DNA from: Planctomycetota bacterium
GTDB taxonomy: Bacteria; Planctomycetota; UBA1135; UBA2386
Reading direction: 5' to 3'
Length of the DNA: 64,000 bases
Assembly: GCA_016716265.1 (NCBI GenBank)
Contig: JADJWQ010000006.1
Span: 3,623,501-3,687,500, forward strand
Shown piece after piece: positions 48,793-60,323 of the stretch. Under the pieces are notes generated by a model that saw only the letters and a program-made list of their open reading frames with translations, was not told the origin of the DNA and made no database searches. The number at the start of each line of letters is the position of its first letter. The first letter of the stretch is position 1. Position numbers and translations under genes: made by a program.

Positions 48793-49353
48793 TCAGGAGA
48801 CGACCGTGGCCAGCGGCTCGGCAGCGCGCTTCCGCGACCGCTCGGACAGCTCGGGGCAGAGCCTGCGGGCATCCTCGATACGCCCTTCGGCGAGGGCCCT
48901 CGACAGCTCGTCGTACAGCGCCTCCCGGCGCACGTCGGCCTCGCGCAGGTCCTGGCGCAACGCGGCGAGCTCCGCGGCGAGCGACTTCAGATGGTCCCGG
49001 CGCCGCAGCGTGAGGCGCAGCGAGTAGTCATGCTGCCGCATGCCGCGGACCGCCTGCTCGATCACGCGCGCCGGCCCGGCGATGCGGTGGGTCGACATCA
49101 CTCCGACGAGCGCGCTCGCGACGAACACCAGCACGAAGTAGACGCCGGTCACCAGGTACGACATGCGCCGCAGCGACTCGCTGCTCGGTCCCATGTCGTT
49201 GCCGGTCGCGAGCAGCACTCCGACGAGGTAGACGGTCGTCAGGAACAGCGACGCGGCCCCCATCGGGACGACCACGGACAGCTGCATCCGGGCGTTGACG
49301 AGGCGCTCCTTCCGCGCGTGATTCGGCGGGCTGCTGGCGGCTGTCGCTGACAT
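48793..49353 (-). CDS. Two-helix membrane protein with HAMP-like domain
   Basis: Protein of 186 residues; ATG 49353 has AGGAG about five bases upstream and is preferred over ATG 49377. Two transmembrane helices at about residues 30-52 and 72-95 (YFVLVFVASALVGVMS) flank a short extracytoplasmic loop. They are followed by a HAMP-like segment (HRIAGPARVIEQAVRGMRQH) and a coiled-coil (LKSLAAELAALRQDLREADV). There is no kinase or methyl-accepting domain, so it would relay conformational signals only to a partner protein. First gene of the pseudopilin/HEAT operon. Similar HAMP proteins near pilin genes occur in other planctomycetes and deltaproteobacteria. Confidence 0.75.
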   Translation of the reverse strand: MSATAASSPPNHARKERLVNARMQLSVVVPMGAASLFLTTVYLVGVLLATGNDMGPSSESLRRMSYLVTGVYFVLVFVASALVGVMSTHRIAGPARVIEQAVRGMRQHDYSLRLTLRRRDHLKSLAAELAALRQDLREADVRREALYDELSRALAEGRIEDARRLCPELSERSRKRAAEPLATVVS

Positions 49354-49557
49354 CGCGGCTCCTGGACTCCGTGCCATCCACGGATCGGCGCCGCGGGCCG
49401 CGATGCTTGAGGATCCGCTCCCGCGGCCGGTCCCATCCGTGGCGCGCGCTGGGCGATCGCGCGGGCGCTGGCCTCTGCCAGCGGTGGCACGGGCGCGCGG
49501 CCGCGCGAGACGCGAAGGTGCCCCCGGGTCAGGGCGTGGGCAGCCGAGCCCGCGGGA

Positions 49558-50838
49558 TCACCGCGCGAAGGACTTCCCACTCGGCAGCTGGCCGAACCGC
49601 AGCGTCGGCATCGCCCCTGCGAGCGCGAGCACCACGCTGTCGTCGACGTCGAGGCCGGTCGCGTCCAGCACTTCGAGCGGCAGCGCGGACAGCGCGCCGA
49701 TGCCGGCGGCCGTCGGGCCCGTCGCATGCTGGATCCCGAGGTTGCGCAGGGCGGGGAGCTCCGTCAGCCGCCGGACGAACTCGTCGCTCAGGTGGAGCGG
49801 CGCGCGCTGCGTGCCTCCGATCGACAGCGTCGTCAGTCCGCTCGCCTCGCTGATCACGTAGTGGAGCTGGGTCTCGGTCAGCGGCAGCCCATCGATCGCG
49901 AGACCACGGAGCCTCGCGGCGTGCTCGACGAGCGGGACCGCGACCGCCGAGGTCAGACCGGAGCAGCGCGCGATGCCCAGCTCCGCGAGCCGCGCACAGC
50001 CCGCGAGGATCCGCTCCAGAGTCGCGTCGTCGAGCCCGGCACAGCCGTGCAGGTCGAGGGTCTCGAGCTCGGCGAGCCGGGCGAGGACCGCGAGCGCGGA
50101 CGCGTCGAGGACCGTGTCGTCGCGGAGCGCGAGCGAGCGCAGCCCGTCCAGCGCTGCGACGGCATCGAGCGCGGCCGCCGCCGTGTGATCGCCCGGCAGC
50201 CACAGGGTCCGCAGGCCGCGGAGGCGCGGCAGCTCGACCCAGGCGTCCGGCGCGACGCTCGGGTCCCTGAGCAGCAGCTCCTCGAGGTGGGGCAGCTCGG
50301 CGAGAGCCGCGAGGAAGCCCCGGCGGATCGAGCAGGTCCGCGACAAGAGCAGGTGGCGCAGCTCGCCGAGTTTCGCGAGCGCGCGGCCGGAGCGCGCGTC
50401 GAGCTCGACGTCGTCGAAGCCCATGCTCAGCACGCGCAGCTCGGGGAACGCCGCGAGGCGCGGCAGCGCGGCGGCGGTCATCCGGCCGATCGACAGGATC
50501 GTGACGTCGGCCGGGACCGACTCCAGCTCGGCGACGGACTCGATCGACACCGGCTCCTGTCGCCCGGTCGCCGGCGCCGGCCGGAACGACGGTTCCTTCA
50601 GGTAGGCGACCGTCAGCACGACGGACATCGCGAACAGCAGCAACGCTGCGGCCAGCCAGGTCCTGCGGGACCGGCGGACGAACACCGGGCGCTCCGCGCG
50701 AGCCCGGTCCGCGGTGAGCCGCCGCAGGATCTCCACGACGCGGTCGGGCGGAGCGGCGGTGCCGCAGAGCTCCTCGAGCCCGATGTGGATCTCGCGGTCG
50801 CGCGGGTCGGCGAGCGTGTCTCCATCGCGGTCGTTCAT
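49558..50838 (-). CDS. Membrane LRR protein, possible anti-sigma factor
   Basis: Protein of 426 residues from ATG 50838, which overlaps the ECF sigma stop by four bases (ATGA). Residues 1-55 are a soluble helical cytoplasmic part (DREIHIGLEELCGTAAPPDR, VVEILRRLTADRARA), a helix at about 60-80 (RTWLAAALLLFAMSVVLTVA) crosses the membrane, and the rest has leucine-rich repeats (FPELRVLSMGFDDVEL, LPHLEELLLRDPSV, LAELETLDLHGCAGLDD, ALRNLGIQHATG). Topology plus coupling to an ECF sigma gene fits a transmembrane anti-sigma factor with an LRR sensor. No classic zinc-binding H-x-x-x-C-x-x-C is seen, so this is an inference. Confidence 0.85.
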   Translation of the reverse strand: MNDRDGDTLADPRDREIHIGLEELCGTAAPPDRVVEILRRLTADRARAERPVFVRRSRRTWLAAALLLFAMSVVLTVAYLKEPSFRPAPATGRQEPVSIESVAELESVPADVTILSIGRMTAAALPRLAAFPELRVLSMGFDDVELDARSGRALAKLGELRHLLLSRTCSIRRGFLAALAELPHLEELLLRDPSVAPDAWVELPRLRGLRTLWLPGDHTAAAALDAVAALDGLRSLALRDDTVLDASALAVLARLAELETLDLHGCAGLDDATLERILAGCARLAELGIARCSGLTSAVAVPLVEHAARLRGLAIDGLPLTETQLHYVISEASGLTTLSIGGTQRAPLHLSDEFVRRLTELPALRNLGIQHATGPTAAGIGALSALPLEVLDATGLDVDDSVVLALAGAMPTLRFGQLPSGKSFAR

Positions 50839-51413
50839 CGGTCGGCACCTCCGTGTTCGGGGCTGCGGCCGAGGCGCGCCTCGACGCACTCCCGGAGCGC
50901 CGCACGCACGCGCTGCAGCAGGGTCTTCACTCCGGTCTCCTTCATGCCGAGCTCCGCGGCGAGCTCGCACCGCGACGCGCCGTCCGCATAGAACCGGGAC
51001 ACCAGTCTGCGGGCTCGGCCGTCGAGCGACTCGACGCACGCGGCGAGCGCCTCGTGCCGACTCCCGCGACCGGTCGCGTCACCGTCCGCGCCGCGGTCGC
51101 GCCACAGCACGTCGACCGCGTCGCAGAACCGCGCGGCGTCGCGGCGCCGACCCCGGCGGAGATTCAGGAACAGATTGCGCGCGATCGTCCGCAGGTAGCC
51201 CGCGGTCGCGCAATCGCCGTGCACGACGAACGGCTTGCGCAACGCGACGACGAACGTCTCCTGCATCAGCTCGTCGGCGTCGTCGGGAGAGCAGCCAAGG
51301 TGCCTCAGGTAGCGCCACAACCCGGCCTGGTGCCGTGCGATGACGTCGGCCGAGGACGGGGATGCCGCGGCGTCGCCGCTCTCTCGCCGTGCAGATGGCT
51401 CCATCACTCTCAT
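50835..51413 (-). CDS. ECF sigma factor
   Basis: Sigma factor of 192 residues from ATG 51413 (ATG 51404 also possible). Region 2: LWRYLRHLGCSPDDADELMQ, ETFVVAL, YLRTIARNLFLNLRRGRRRD. Region 4: CVESLDGRARRLVSRFYADG with the helix-turn-helix SRCELAAELGMKETGVKTLL. It is translationally coupled to the downstream membrane LRR gene. The two would work as a sigma/anti-sigma pair. Its target genes are unknown. It diverges from a frameshifted secreted-protein gene starting at 51605. Confidence 0.93.
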   Translation of the reverse strand: MRVMEPSARRESGDAAASPSSADVIARHQAGLWRYLRHLGCSPDDADELMQETFVVALRKPFVVHGDCATAGYLRTIARNLFLNLRRGRRRDAARFCDAVDVLWRDRGADGDATGRGSRHEALAACVESLDGRARRLVSRFYADGASRCELAAELGMKETGVKTLLQRVRAALRECVEARLGRSPEHGGADR

Positions 51414-51604
51414 GCCGGCTCGATGTCGGCAGGCGCGCGCAGGGTATTCGGAAAGTCGCGCAATCGCGCTGCGCGCCGATGGCCGGCCGCGGTGGCGGCG
51501 GCTGCGCCCCGCCGCGCTCGGGCGATGCCTGCCGACACCGACCGGAGCCCCGCAGCTCGCCCCGGCGGGAACCGGCCACGGCGTGCGCCGCTGTCCTCCC
51601 CGGC

Positions 51605-52868
51605 ATGGACGGTCGCCGACGGCTGCTGCTCGGGTTCGCGATGGTCGCCGCCGGTGCCGCGGTCAGCGCGCTGCTGCGCCAGGCCGCCGCGCCGCCACTC
51701 GCGGCAGCTTCCGCTTCGATCGCGTCCACGCCCCCCGCCTCGAGGGGGGATCGCGCGCCGACGCGGGTCCGCCTGCAGCGGCCGACGTCGCGGCGGGTGC
51801 GGACGGCGCCGACTCCGGGATGGCTGCGCACGGCGTTCGCGTCCGGGTCTTGACCGGACGGCGGGCGCCCGTCGCCGGGGTCCTGGTCGAGCTTCGCGGC
51901 AGCCTGCGCGGCAGCCCGTCGTCGTCCGACCGTTTCGGGCGGGCGCTCACCGGCGCGGGCGGGCGGGCCACGGTGGAGCCCGACGCCGGGAAGCTCGCGC
52001 GGCTCGGCGCGATGGTCGCGCAGGTCCCGTTCGAGGTGGCGGCCGACGTGCCGTTGGACGGGGTCGCGGCGGTGCCTCTCGAGCACGGGCCTGTCGGGAA
52101 CCCGGAGATCGAGATCGTGCTGCCGCCCTTCGGCGCGGCGCGCGTGTCGCTCGAGCTGCCGTCCGGCCAGCTCGCCGCTGCGGATGGCGGGCGCGTCTAC
52201 CTGTTCTGGCGTCCGCTCGGCAGCGACGCGGACTGGCATCGCGTCGGGATCCCGTCCGCCGCGTCCGCGGGAGGCGTCGCGGACTTCGCGGTCGTCCCGC
52301 TCGGCATGGAGCTTTGTTTCAGCGGGTCGGGCGACGAGCGTCGCGCGGCGAGCCAAGCGCTCGCTCCGGGACCGGTCCGGCCGGGCCAGCGGGTCGACGT
52401 GCGCGTGCGCGTCGGCGCTCAGAAGCCGCGGGTCGTCGCGACCGTGATCGACGAGTCGGGGGCCGTGCGCGGCGGCGCGAAGCTCAGCGTCGGCATCGCG
52501 AGACTCCGCCCGAGCGAGGCCGTCCTGCCCGCGGACCCGGCGCGCGCGCCGATGCGCTGGCAGGATGCGGACCCGACCGGCCGGATCCGGGTGTCGTTCG
52601 CACCGACCACCGACCCGGCGGAGCGGCTCGCCCTGATCGTCGAACTCGACGACCGTTGGGTCGACGGTGGCGAGACGCTGCGCCGCGGCGCGATCCCGAT
52701 CCCCGCCGGCATTCTCGCGGGCGCCGACACCGACCTCGGCTCGATCGTGCTCGCACCGATCGCGCCGGCGCGATCGAGGGCGAGGGCCGGCGCGGCGAGC
52801 CGAACCAGTTCGGCGGCGGCTTCGGCTACGACGATCTGCCCGCCGGGCGCTACGACGTCGTCGGCTGA
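51605..52868 (+). pseudogene. Frameshifted gene for an exported beta-rich protein
   Basis: ATG 51605 starts a signal-like N-terminus (MDGRRRLLLGFAMVAAGAAV). Around 51780 coding character moves to a second frame, which carries VRVRVLTGRRAPVAGVLVEL, EIEIVLPPFGAARVSLELPS, GRVYLFWRPLGSDADWHRVG and RIRVSFAPTTDPAERLALIV. Near 52768 it moves to a third frame that reads NQFGGGFGYDDLPAGRYDVV and stops at 52868. The pieces look like carboxypeptidase-regulatory-like beta domains. Two frame shifts mean no full product. An alternative is sequencing error, but two shifts in one gene favour decay. Confidence 0.6.
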
Positions 52869-53204
52869 GTGACCGGGCGGCGCGACGGGTGGTCGGCAGC
52901 GCACCGCCACCCGCCGTTGCCGGGGTGGACCTGCCGAGCCGGGCGGACCGTTCGGCGCCTCGGCCGGGTCGGACCAGCCGATCGGCAGGCACCACACCCG
53001 GCCATTCGAGCATGCGTGGACGTCATTGATCGTGCCGCGTCGGGTCGCGACGGCCCGGGGCAACCGCACATTGACAATGTCGTCGTCCCGCATGCGGATC
53101 GGCGCCCGCTCGGCGAGACGACCGGCGGCGCGGATCGCGCCGTTCCACACGCGTGGGCTGAACGTCGGGGCGGCGAACGGGATGTTCGACGGGCGCCGGC
53201 CGCG
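52869..53204 (-). pseudogene. Scraps of a secreted protein gene
   Basis: No intact gene. On the minus strand, beside the hydrolase gene, a frame reads NIPFAAPTFSPRVWNGAIRA. This parallels NVPFSGSIFNPRVWNG in the secreted protein at 24246-25223 and suggests a lost paralogue. Further on INDVHACSNGRVW resembles the C-S-N-G-x-V-W segment of nidogen-like secreted proteins. The rest is degraded. Confidence 0.35.
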
Positions 53205-54608
53205 TCACCAGATCCGGATCTGTTGGATGCGGCCGTCGGGTGCGAGTCGGAACGAGCACCAGTACGGGTTGCCATCGAGGCCGAGCTCGAAGCGCAGCAG
53301 CGGGCCGTCCGCGGTCGACTCGCGCTCGCAGAACGCGAATGACGTCAGCGCTCCGTGGGCGCGGTGCCACTCCCAGAAACCCTGGCCGGTCCGCGTCGCG
53401 AGGAACGTCCGCATCGCAGGCGTGAAGCGCGCCGGATCGTGATTGCCGTCCAGCAGCCCTTCGAGCACCTCGCGCAGCTCCTGCGTCGTGGTCGGTTCCG
53501 GATCCTCGCTCGGACCGGGCCGCGCGAGCCCCGGGTCGACGAGACCGGCGATATCGATCGCGAGGCGATCGAGCATGCGATCCGAACGATTGCACAGGAC
53601 GGCGACCGTCAGCCGGTCGTCGAGGTAGCGGTACACGACCGACGAGAATCCCGGCGAGCCGCCACCGTGCATGGCGATCCGACCGCCGTGCCAGGTGTCG
53701 ACGAACCAACCGAACCCGTAGTCGTACGGGGCGACTGCGCCATCGCTCGTCCGCATCGGCGTCCACAACAGGGCGCGGCGCTCGGCATCGAGCAGCCGAT
53801 CTCCGCTCAACGCGGCGTCCCACCGCGCGAGGTCGAGCACGTTCGAGCGCACGGCGCCGGCCGCGTAGCCGACCTCGGGCGGCAGTGCCGGACGGTTCTC
53901 GAACGCGTGTCCGTTCCACTCGTAGCCGCGCGCGCGGTGCGGCACGAGCGGCCGCGCGTCGGTGCTGGCGGTCGCGTCCATGCCGAGGGGAGCGAACAGC
54001 CGGTCCGCGAGGAACTCCCAATAGCCCTGTCCACTCGCGCGCTCGACGACGTCGCCGAGCAGGTGGTACCCGGTGTTGTCGTACGCCCAGGTCGCGCCCG
54101 GCTCGAACTCACGTGGCAGCTCGAAGAACCTCTGCAACAGCTCGCGGCGGTGCGGAGTCGTATCGCCGAACAGATTCGTCCGGAACGAGCCGAGGAAGTC
54201 GGGCAACGCCACGTGGTTCCGGATCCCGGACGTATGGGTCAGGAGGTGACGCAGCGTGATGCCGTCGAGCGCGGGGGACGCTTCGGGCAGCCAGCGCACG
54301 ATCGTGTCATCGAGCCCGAGTCGCCCGTCGCACTCGAGCATCAGCACGGCGACCGCGGTGAATTGCTTCGTCAGCGAGCCCAGCTCGTAGACCGTGTCGG
54401 GAGTCGCCGGGACGCGTTGCTCGACGTCCGCGAGTCCGTAGCCGCGCGCGAGGACGACGCGACCGTCCCGGATGACCGCGAGCGACAGGCCCGGCAGGTG
54501 GTGGCGGGCCATGTGCGCGGCGACGTGGCGATCGACGGCGTCGGCCGGCGTCGGGCCGCTGACGCACGAGGAGATCAGGAGGGTCCACGCCAGGAGTCGG
54601 GTTCGCAT
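53205..54608 (-). CDS. Serine hydrolase of the beta-lactamase/esterase family (PF00144)
   Basis: Exported serine hydrolase of 467 residues from ATG 54608, with an N-terminal hydrophobic segment ending LLISSC (possible lipobox). Catalytic motifs: S-x-x-K as SLTK (Ser78, Lys81), Y-x-N as YDN in TWAYDNTGYHLLGD, and HGG in MHGGGSPGFSS. This layout fits class C beta-lactamase-like proteins, which include esterases and D-amino-acid peptidases; a resistance role cannot be assumed. The C-terminal about 110 residues form an extra domain (TQELREVLEGLLDG onward) seen in other family members. It diverges from a kinase gene with a 163-base gap. Confidence 0.92.
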   Translation of the reverse strand: MRTRLLAWTLLISSCVSGPTPADAVDRHVAAHMARHHLPGLSLAVIRDGRVVLARGYGLADVEQRVPATPDTVYELGSLTKQFTAVAVLMLECDGRLGLDDTIVRWLPEASPALDGITLRHLLTHTSGIRNHVALPDFLGSFRTNLFGDTTPHRRELLQRFFELPREFEPGATWAYDNTGYHLLGDVVERASGQGYWEFLADRLFAPLGMDATASTDARPLVPHRARGYEWNGHAFENRPALPPEVGYAAGAVRSNVLDLARWDAALSGDRLLDAERRALLWTPMRTSDGAVAPYDYGFGWFVDTWHGGRIAMHGGGSPGFSSVVYRYLDDRLTVAVLCNRSDRMLDRLAIDIAGLVDPGLARPGPSEDPEPTTTQELREVLEGLLDGNHDPARFTPAMRTFLATRTGQGFWEWHRAHGALTSFAFCERESTADGPLLRFELGLDGNPYWCSFRLAPDGRIQQIRIW

Positions 54609-54771
54609 GCGCGGACCGGAAGTCTGGCACGCCCGCACGGCGCAGGCGAGGAGCGACGGCGGCCCGGTCGGGTCGGGTCGGGCTGCCCGGCGATCCCTCG
54701 GGGTTCGAGGAGGTGAGCGGCGCCGAGCGCGCGCTACCATGAGGGCGTCGCCTGCGTGCGAGGTGTTCCGT

Positions 54772-57507
<2,736 letters not shown>

Positions 57508-57543
57508 ACTGGCCTCCTGGGCGCCGCTACACTCGCCTGCGTC

Positions 57544-58269
57544 ATGCGCTCGCTCACCCGCTCCTGGCTCGGCGTACTCCTCACCGCGGTGCTGGCGACC
57601 GCCCAGTCACCGCTCGTCGTCAGCGGCGTGCCTGCCGGAGCCCCGTTCCGGATCGCCGCCAGCGCGAGCGGCACGGCGTTGTCCATCGAGCTCGAGCTGG
57701 CTTCCGAATGGCACGGCTACGCGCGCGACGTCGGCGGTGGTGAGCCGGTGCGCCTGACGCTGGACGCGACCTGTGGCTTCGCCGCCGCCGGCGACCTCGT
57801 CGCGCCGGATCGTGGCGACGGCGTGCTCGCGGGGTCGGTGCGGCTGACGCTGCCGATCCGCGCCACGCGTGACCCGGCCGGCGGGGCCTCGCGCGAGCTG
57901 CGCGCGACGCTCGCCCTGCAGGTCTGCGATGCACTGCAGTGCCTCGAGCCGATGTCGCTGCAGCTGCACGGCGAGGTGCCGCCGCTGTCGGTCCTGCTCG
58001 TGGTCGCAGCGCGCGACGAGCGGGCCGAGCGCATCGCCGGCTTCCTGCGTGCGCGCGGGTTCGCGGCGGCCGTCGACACCTACGCGGAGGTCACCGCGGA
58101 CGTCTGCGAAGCACACGACGTCGTGATCGCGGATGCGGAGCGGCACGGCGTGGGCATCGGCCTTCTGCGCCAGTTCCCGCGGACCTCGTCGCCGCTGATC
58201 GGAATCGGCTTCGCCGGCACCGAGATCATCGAGGCGCACGGCCTGGCGATGACGAGCGGCTACATATGA
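57544..58269 (+). CDS. Exported protein, N-terminal half of a gene split by TGA
   Basis: 241 residues from ATG 57544, signal peptide residues 1-20 (LGVLLTAVLATAQ). Residues 25-145 resemble the N-terminal (alpha) domain of DsbD-type thiol:disulfide proteins, including VCDALQCLEP, which parallels the C-x-x-x-x-C region of that domain. Residues 150-241 begin a second alpha/beta domain (LSVLLVVAARDERAERIAGF, VVIADAERHGVGIGLLRQFP, GIGFAGTEIIEAHGLAMTSG). TGA at 58267-58269 cuts this domain; the same frame reopens at 58276 with matching content. A six-base insertion, ATGAAT at 58266-58271, would explain the stop: without it the sequence reads GYICMNHQGH. Confidence 0.7.
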   Translation: MRSLTRSWLGVLLTAVLATAQSPLVVSGVPAGAPFRIAASASGTALSIELELASEWHGYARDVGGGEPVRLTLDATCGFAAAGDLVAPDRGDGVLAGSVRLTLPIRATRDPAGGASRELRATLALQVCDALQCLEPMSLQLHGEVPPLSVLLVVAARDERAERIAGFLRARGFAAAVDTYAEVTADVCEAHDVVIADAERHGVGIGLLRQFPRTSSPLIGIGFAGTEIIEAHGLAMTSGYI

Positions 58270-58275
58270 ATCTGC

Positions 58276-59208
58276 ATGAACCACCAGGGCCACGGGCTGG
58301 CCCTGAACCACCCGATCTTCCGGACCCCGAACGCCGTCTCGTTCCCGACCCACACGGCGCCGCGTCGCCGTAATCACGAGGGCTACACGTCGCCGCTCTA
58401 TCCGCACGGCATGGGTGAGACGTACGAGCTGGTCGACTTCGAGGTCTCGCCGCCCGCGTCGCCGAATCCGACCCTCGTGTCGCACGAGGGTTTCTTCACG
58501 GACGTCCCGGGATTCGAGAGCCTCGCGGAAGGCGAGAGCGCGAAGATGCTCGGCAGCCTCGCATTGGCCCGTCAGGGGCGCTACTTCTACTGGGGCTACC
58601 CGATCGACCCCGAGCGGCTGACCGAGCCCGCGAAGGACACGCTCGCGAACGTCGTCCACTACATGGCACCGCGGCGCGGTGAGGAGACGACGCCGTTCGT
58701 GTGCAAGACGCGCCGCACGCTGTGGGTCTACCTGGCATTGAACCGCGAGACCGGCTACCTGCGGGGCATCGAGGAGCACTTCATCGGCTCGGTCGAGGCG
58801 GGCTCGCGCGCGGACTACGTCGCGACTCCCGCGGGCCTCGAGCGCTGGCTCGACGACAACCTCGCCTACGTGTTCAGCGGCAAGGACGCGTCACACCGCG
58901 GCGAGCGCTACACCACGATCTTCGAGGTCGACGACGACGCGAAGCGGCTCGGCACGCCGAACGCCGAGCGGGCGAGTCTCGAACAGTGGCTCGCGCTGGC
59001 CGCCGGCGACGACCGCGAAGCCGACGCCGAGCTGCGCGAGGTCGCGCGCCGCCTGCTGGCGCGTTACGTGCATCCCGACATCGCCCCGCCGGACTGGGAC
59101 GCCCCGGCCGCGTGGTACGCACGCTGGCAGGACCGCATCGTGTTCGTCGAGTCCGCGGGCTTCTGGTGGCTCGAGGACCCGCGGCTCGCGCACTCAGGTC
59201 GTCGTTGA
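58276..59208 (+). CDS. C-terminal half of the split gene
   Basis: 310 residues in the same frame as the preceding open frame, starting ATG 58276 without a ribosome binding site, so independent translation is doubtful. The first 130 residues (GLALNHPIFRTPNAVSF, GFFTDVPGFESLAEGESAKM, RYFYWGYPIDPERLTEPAKD) continue an alpha/beta fold resembling glutamine-amidotransferase/ThuA-like domains. The rest is helical (LERWLDDNLAYVFSG, LRRVARRLLARYVH-type segments) with a Trp-rich end (AGFWWLEDPR). The two halves probably formed one protein of about 555 residues. The last 15 bases overlap the convergent DUF3592 gene. Confidence 0.65.
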   Translation: MNHQGHGLALNHPIFRTPNAVSFPTHTAPRRRNHEGYTSPLYPHGMGETYELVDFEVSPPASPNPTLVSHEGFFTDVPGFESLAEGESAKMLGSLALARQGRYFYWGYPIDPERLTEPAKDTLANVVHYMAPRRGEETTPFVCKTRRTLWVYLALNRETGYLRGIEEHFIGSVEAGSRADYVATPAGLERWLDDNLAYVFSGKDASHRGERYTTIFEVDDDAKRLGTPNAERASLEQWLALAAGDDREADAELREVARRLLARYVHPDIAPPDWDAPAAWYARWQDRIVFVESAGFWWLEDPRLAHSGRR

Positions 59209-60273
59209 CCGCGCCCCGACGGCGGTCCGACCGAGCCGCGCGCGCAGCCAGTCGGCGAGCGCGTCGCCGGCGCCGGAAGGCCCCAGGAAGCCGAGCAGGT
59301 CGACGGACTCGCCGACCGTCGTCAGCGCGCGGACCCGGTGGCGCTCGACCGCACGACCGCCCGCCGTGCCGACGGAACGGCTCTCGGCCGTGATCGCCTG
59401 CACGTCCTGCCAATCGAGCTCGGCGGCGGCCTCGCCGGACCGCAGGCCCCCGACCAGGATGCGCCTGGTCTCGCCGTCGACCAGCGTGTGCCGCGCCGGC
59501 GCCTGGGCGCGCCGGCGCCACCATGCGGCGAACAGCGCCGACGCGACCGCGAGGCCGCCGATCACCTGCAGCACGTCACCTGCGCCGGCGCCGAAGCCCC
59601 ACGTGAAGGCGACCACGAACGTGGCGAGGAACGAGAGCCCCGTCAACGCGATCACGAAGATCAGCGCGGGGGCCGTCGGCAGCGGTCTCAGCACCGCGCG
59701 CGTGCCGTCGTCGAACGCCACGAGGTTCGCGACCAGCGTCGCGGCGTCCGCCCGCGACCGACCGTGCCGCCGCGCGAGCAGCGCGATCGCGGGCACGCAA
59801 TGGAACGGGACCAGGAACAGCAGCACGAGGAAGGGGAAGTGCTCGGTGCCGGGCTCGAGCACGGCTCGCGCCGGATCGTCCGGATCGACGAACGCGGTCA
59901 CCTGGGCCCCGATCGGATGCGCGGCGACGATCCGCTCCGCGCGCTCCGGGTCCGACGTGCCCCACTCGACGTAGCTGACGGTGTCCGCCGTGTGGGTGAC
60001 GCCGGCGAACTCGTAGCGGTACTCGACGTGCGCCGTGTAGGTCGTCGTGGTTCCGCCACGATTGCCGTGCGACGTCGTCGTCTCGATCTCGCTGGCGGTC
60101 ACCGTCGCCGGCACCGGCACGAAGCGCGCCCCGGCGTCGGCACCGCGGTGGAGCTGGACCGCGATCACGACGTCGAACAGCAGCACGATCCCGCCGAAGA
60201 ACACCGCGAACAGCACGGGCAGCGTCGACCCACCGCGCTGCCGCGGCGCACGGCCCGGACGTCGGATCACCAT
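59194..60273 (-). CDS. DUF3592 membrane protein
   Basis: Integral membrane protein of 359 residues from ATG 60273. A transmembrane helix at about residues 17-38 is followed by a beta-rich extracytoplasmic domain of the DUF3592 type (VPATVTASEIETTTSHGNRG, TYTAHVEYRYEFAGVTHTAD, ERIVAAHPIGAQVTAFVDPD). Further helices lie at about 145-165, 202-228 and 232-250 (FPFLVLLFLVPFHCVPAIAL, LIFVIALTGLSFLATFVVAF). A C-terminal soluble domain follows. DUF3592 proteins have no established function. The gene converges on the split gene with a 15-base overlap. Confidence 0.85.
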   Translation of the reverse strand: MVIRRPGRAPRQRGGSTLPVLFAVFFGGIVLLFDVVIAVQLHRGADAGARFVPVPATVTASEIETTTSHGNRGGTTTTYTAHVEYRYEFAGVTHTADTVSYVEWGTSDPERAERIVAAHPIGAQVTAFVDPDDPARAVLEPGTEHFPFLVLLFLVPFHCVPAIALLARRHGRSRADAATLVANLVAFDDGTRAVLRPLPTAPALIFVIALTGLSFLATFVVAFTWGFGAGAGDVLQVIGGLAVASALFAAWWRRRAQAPARHTLVDGETRRILVGGLRSGEAAAELDWQDVQAITAESRSVGTAGGRAVERHRVRALTTVGESVDLLGFLGPSGAGDALADWLRARLGRTAVGARSTTT

Positions 60274-60323
60274 CCGCGCATGATGCGCGCTGCGCTGACC
60301 GCGCTTCAACGGCGGGCGGCCCG

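Noticed and set aside
51079..53013. 644-codon minus-strand frame
   Set aside because: It runs antisense to the frameshifted gene and out of frame with the ECF gene; composition is non-coding.
58267..58269. Selenocysteine at the TGA
   Set aside because: Nothing points to it: a short duplication explains the stop better, and no clear hairpin was found just downstream. Orthologues would settle it.
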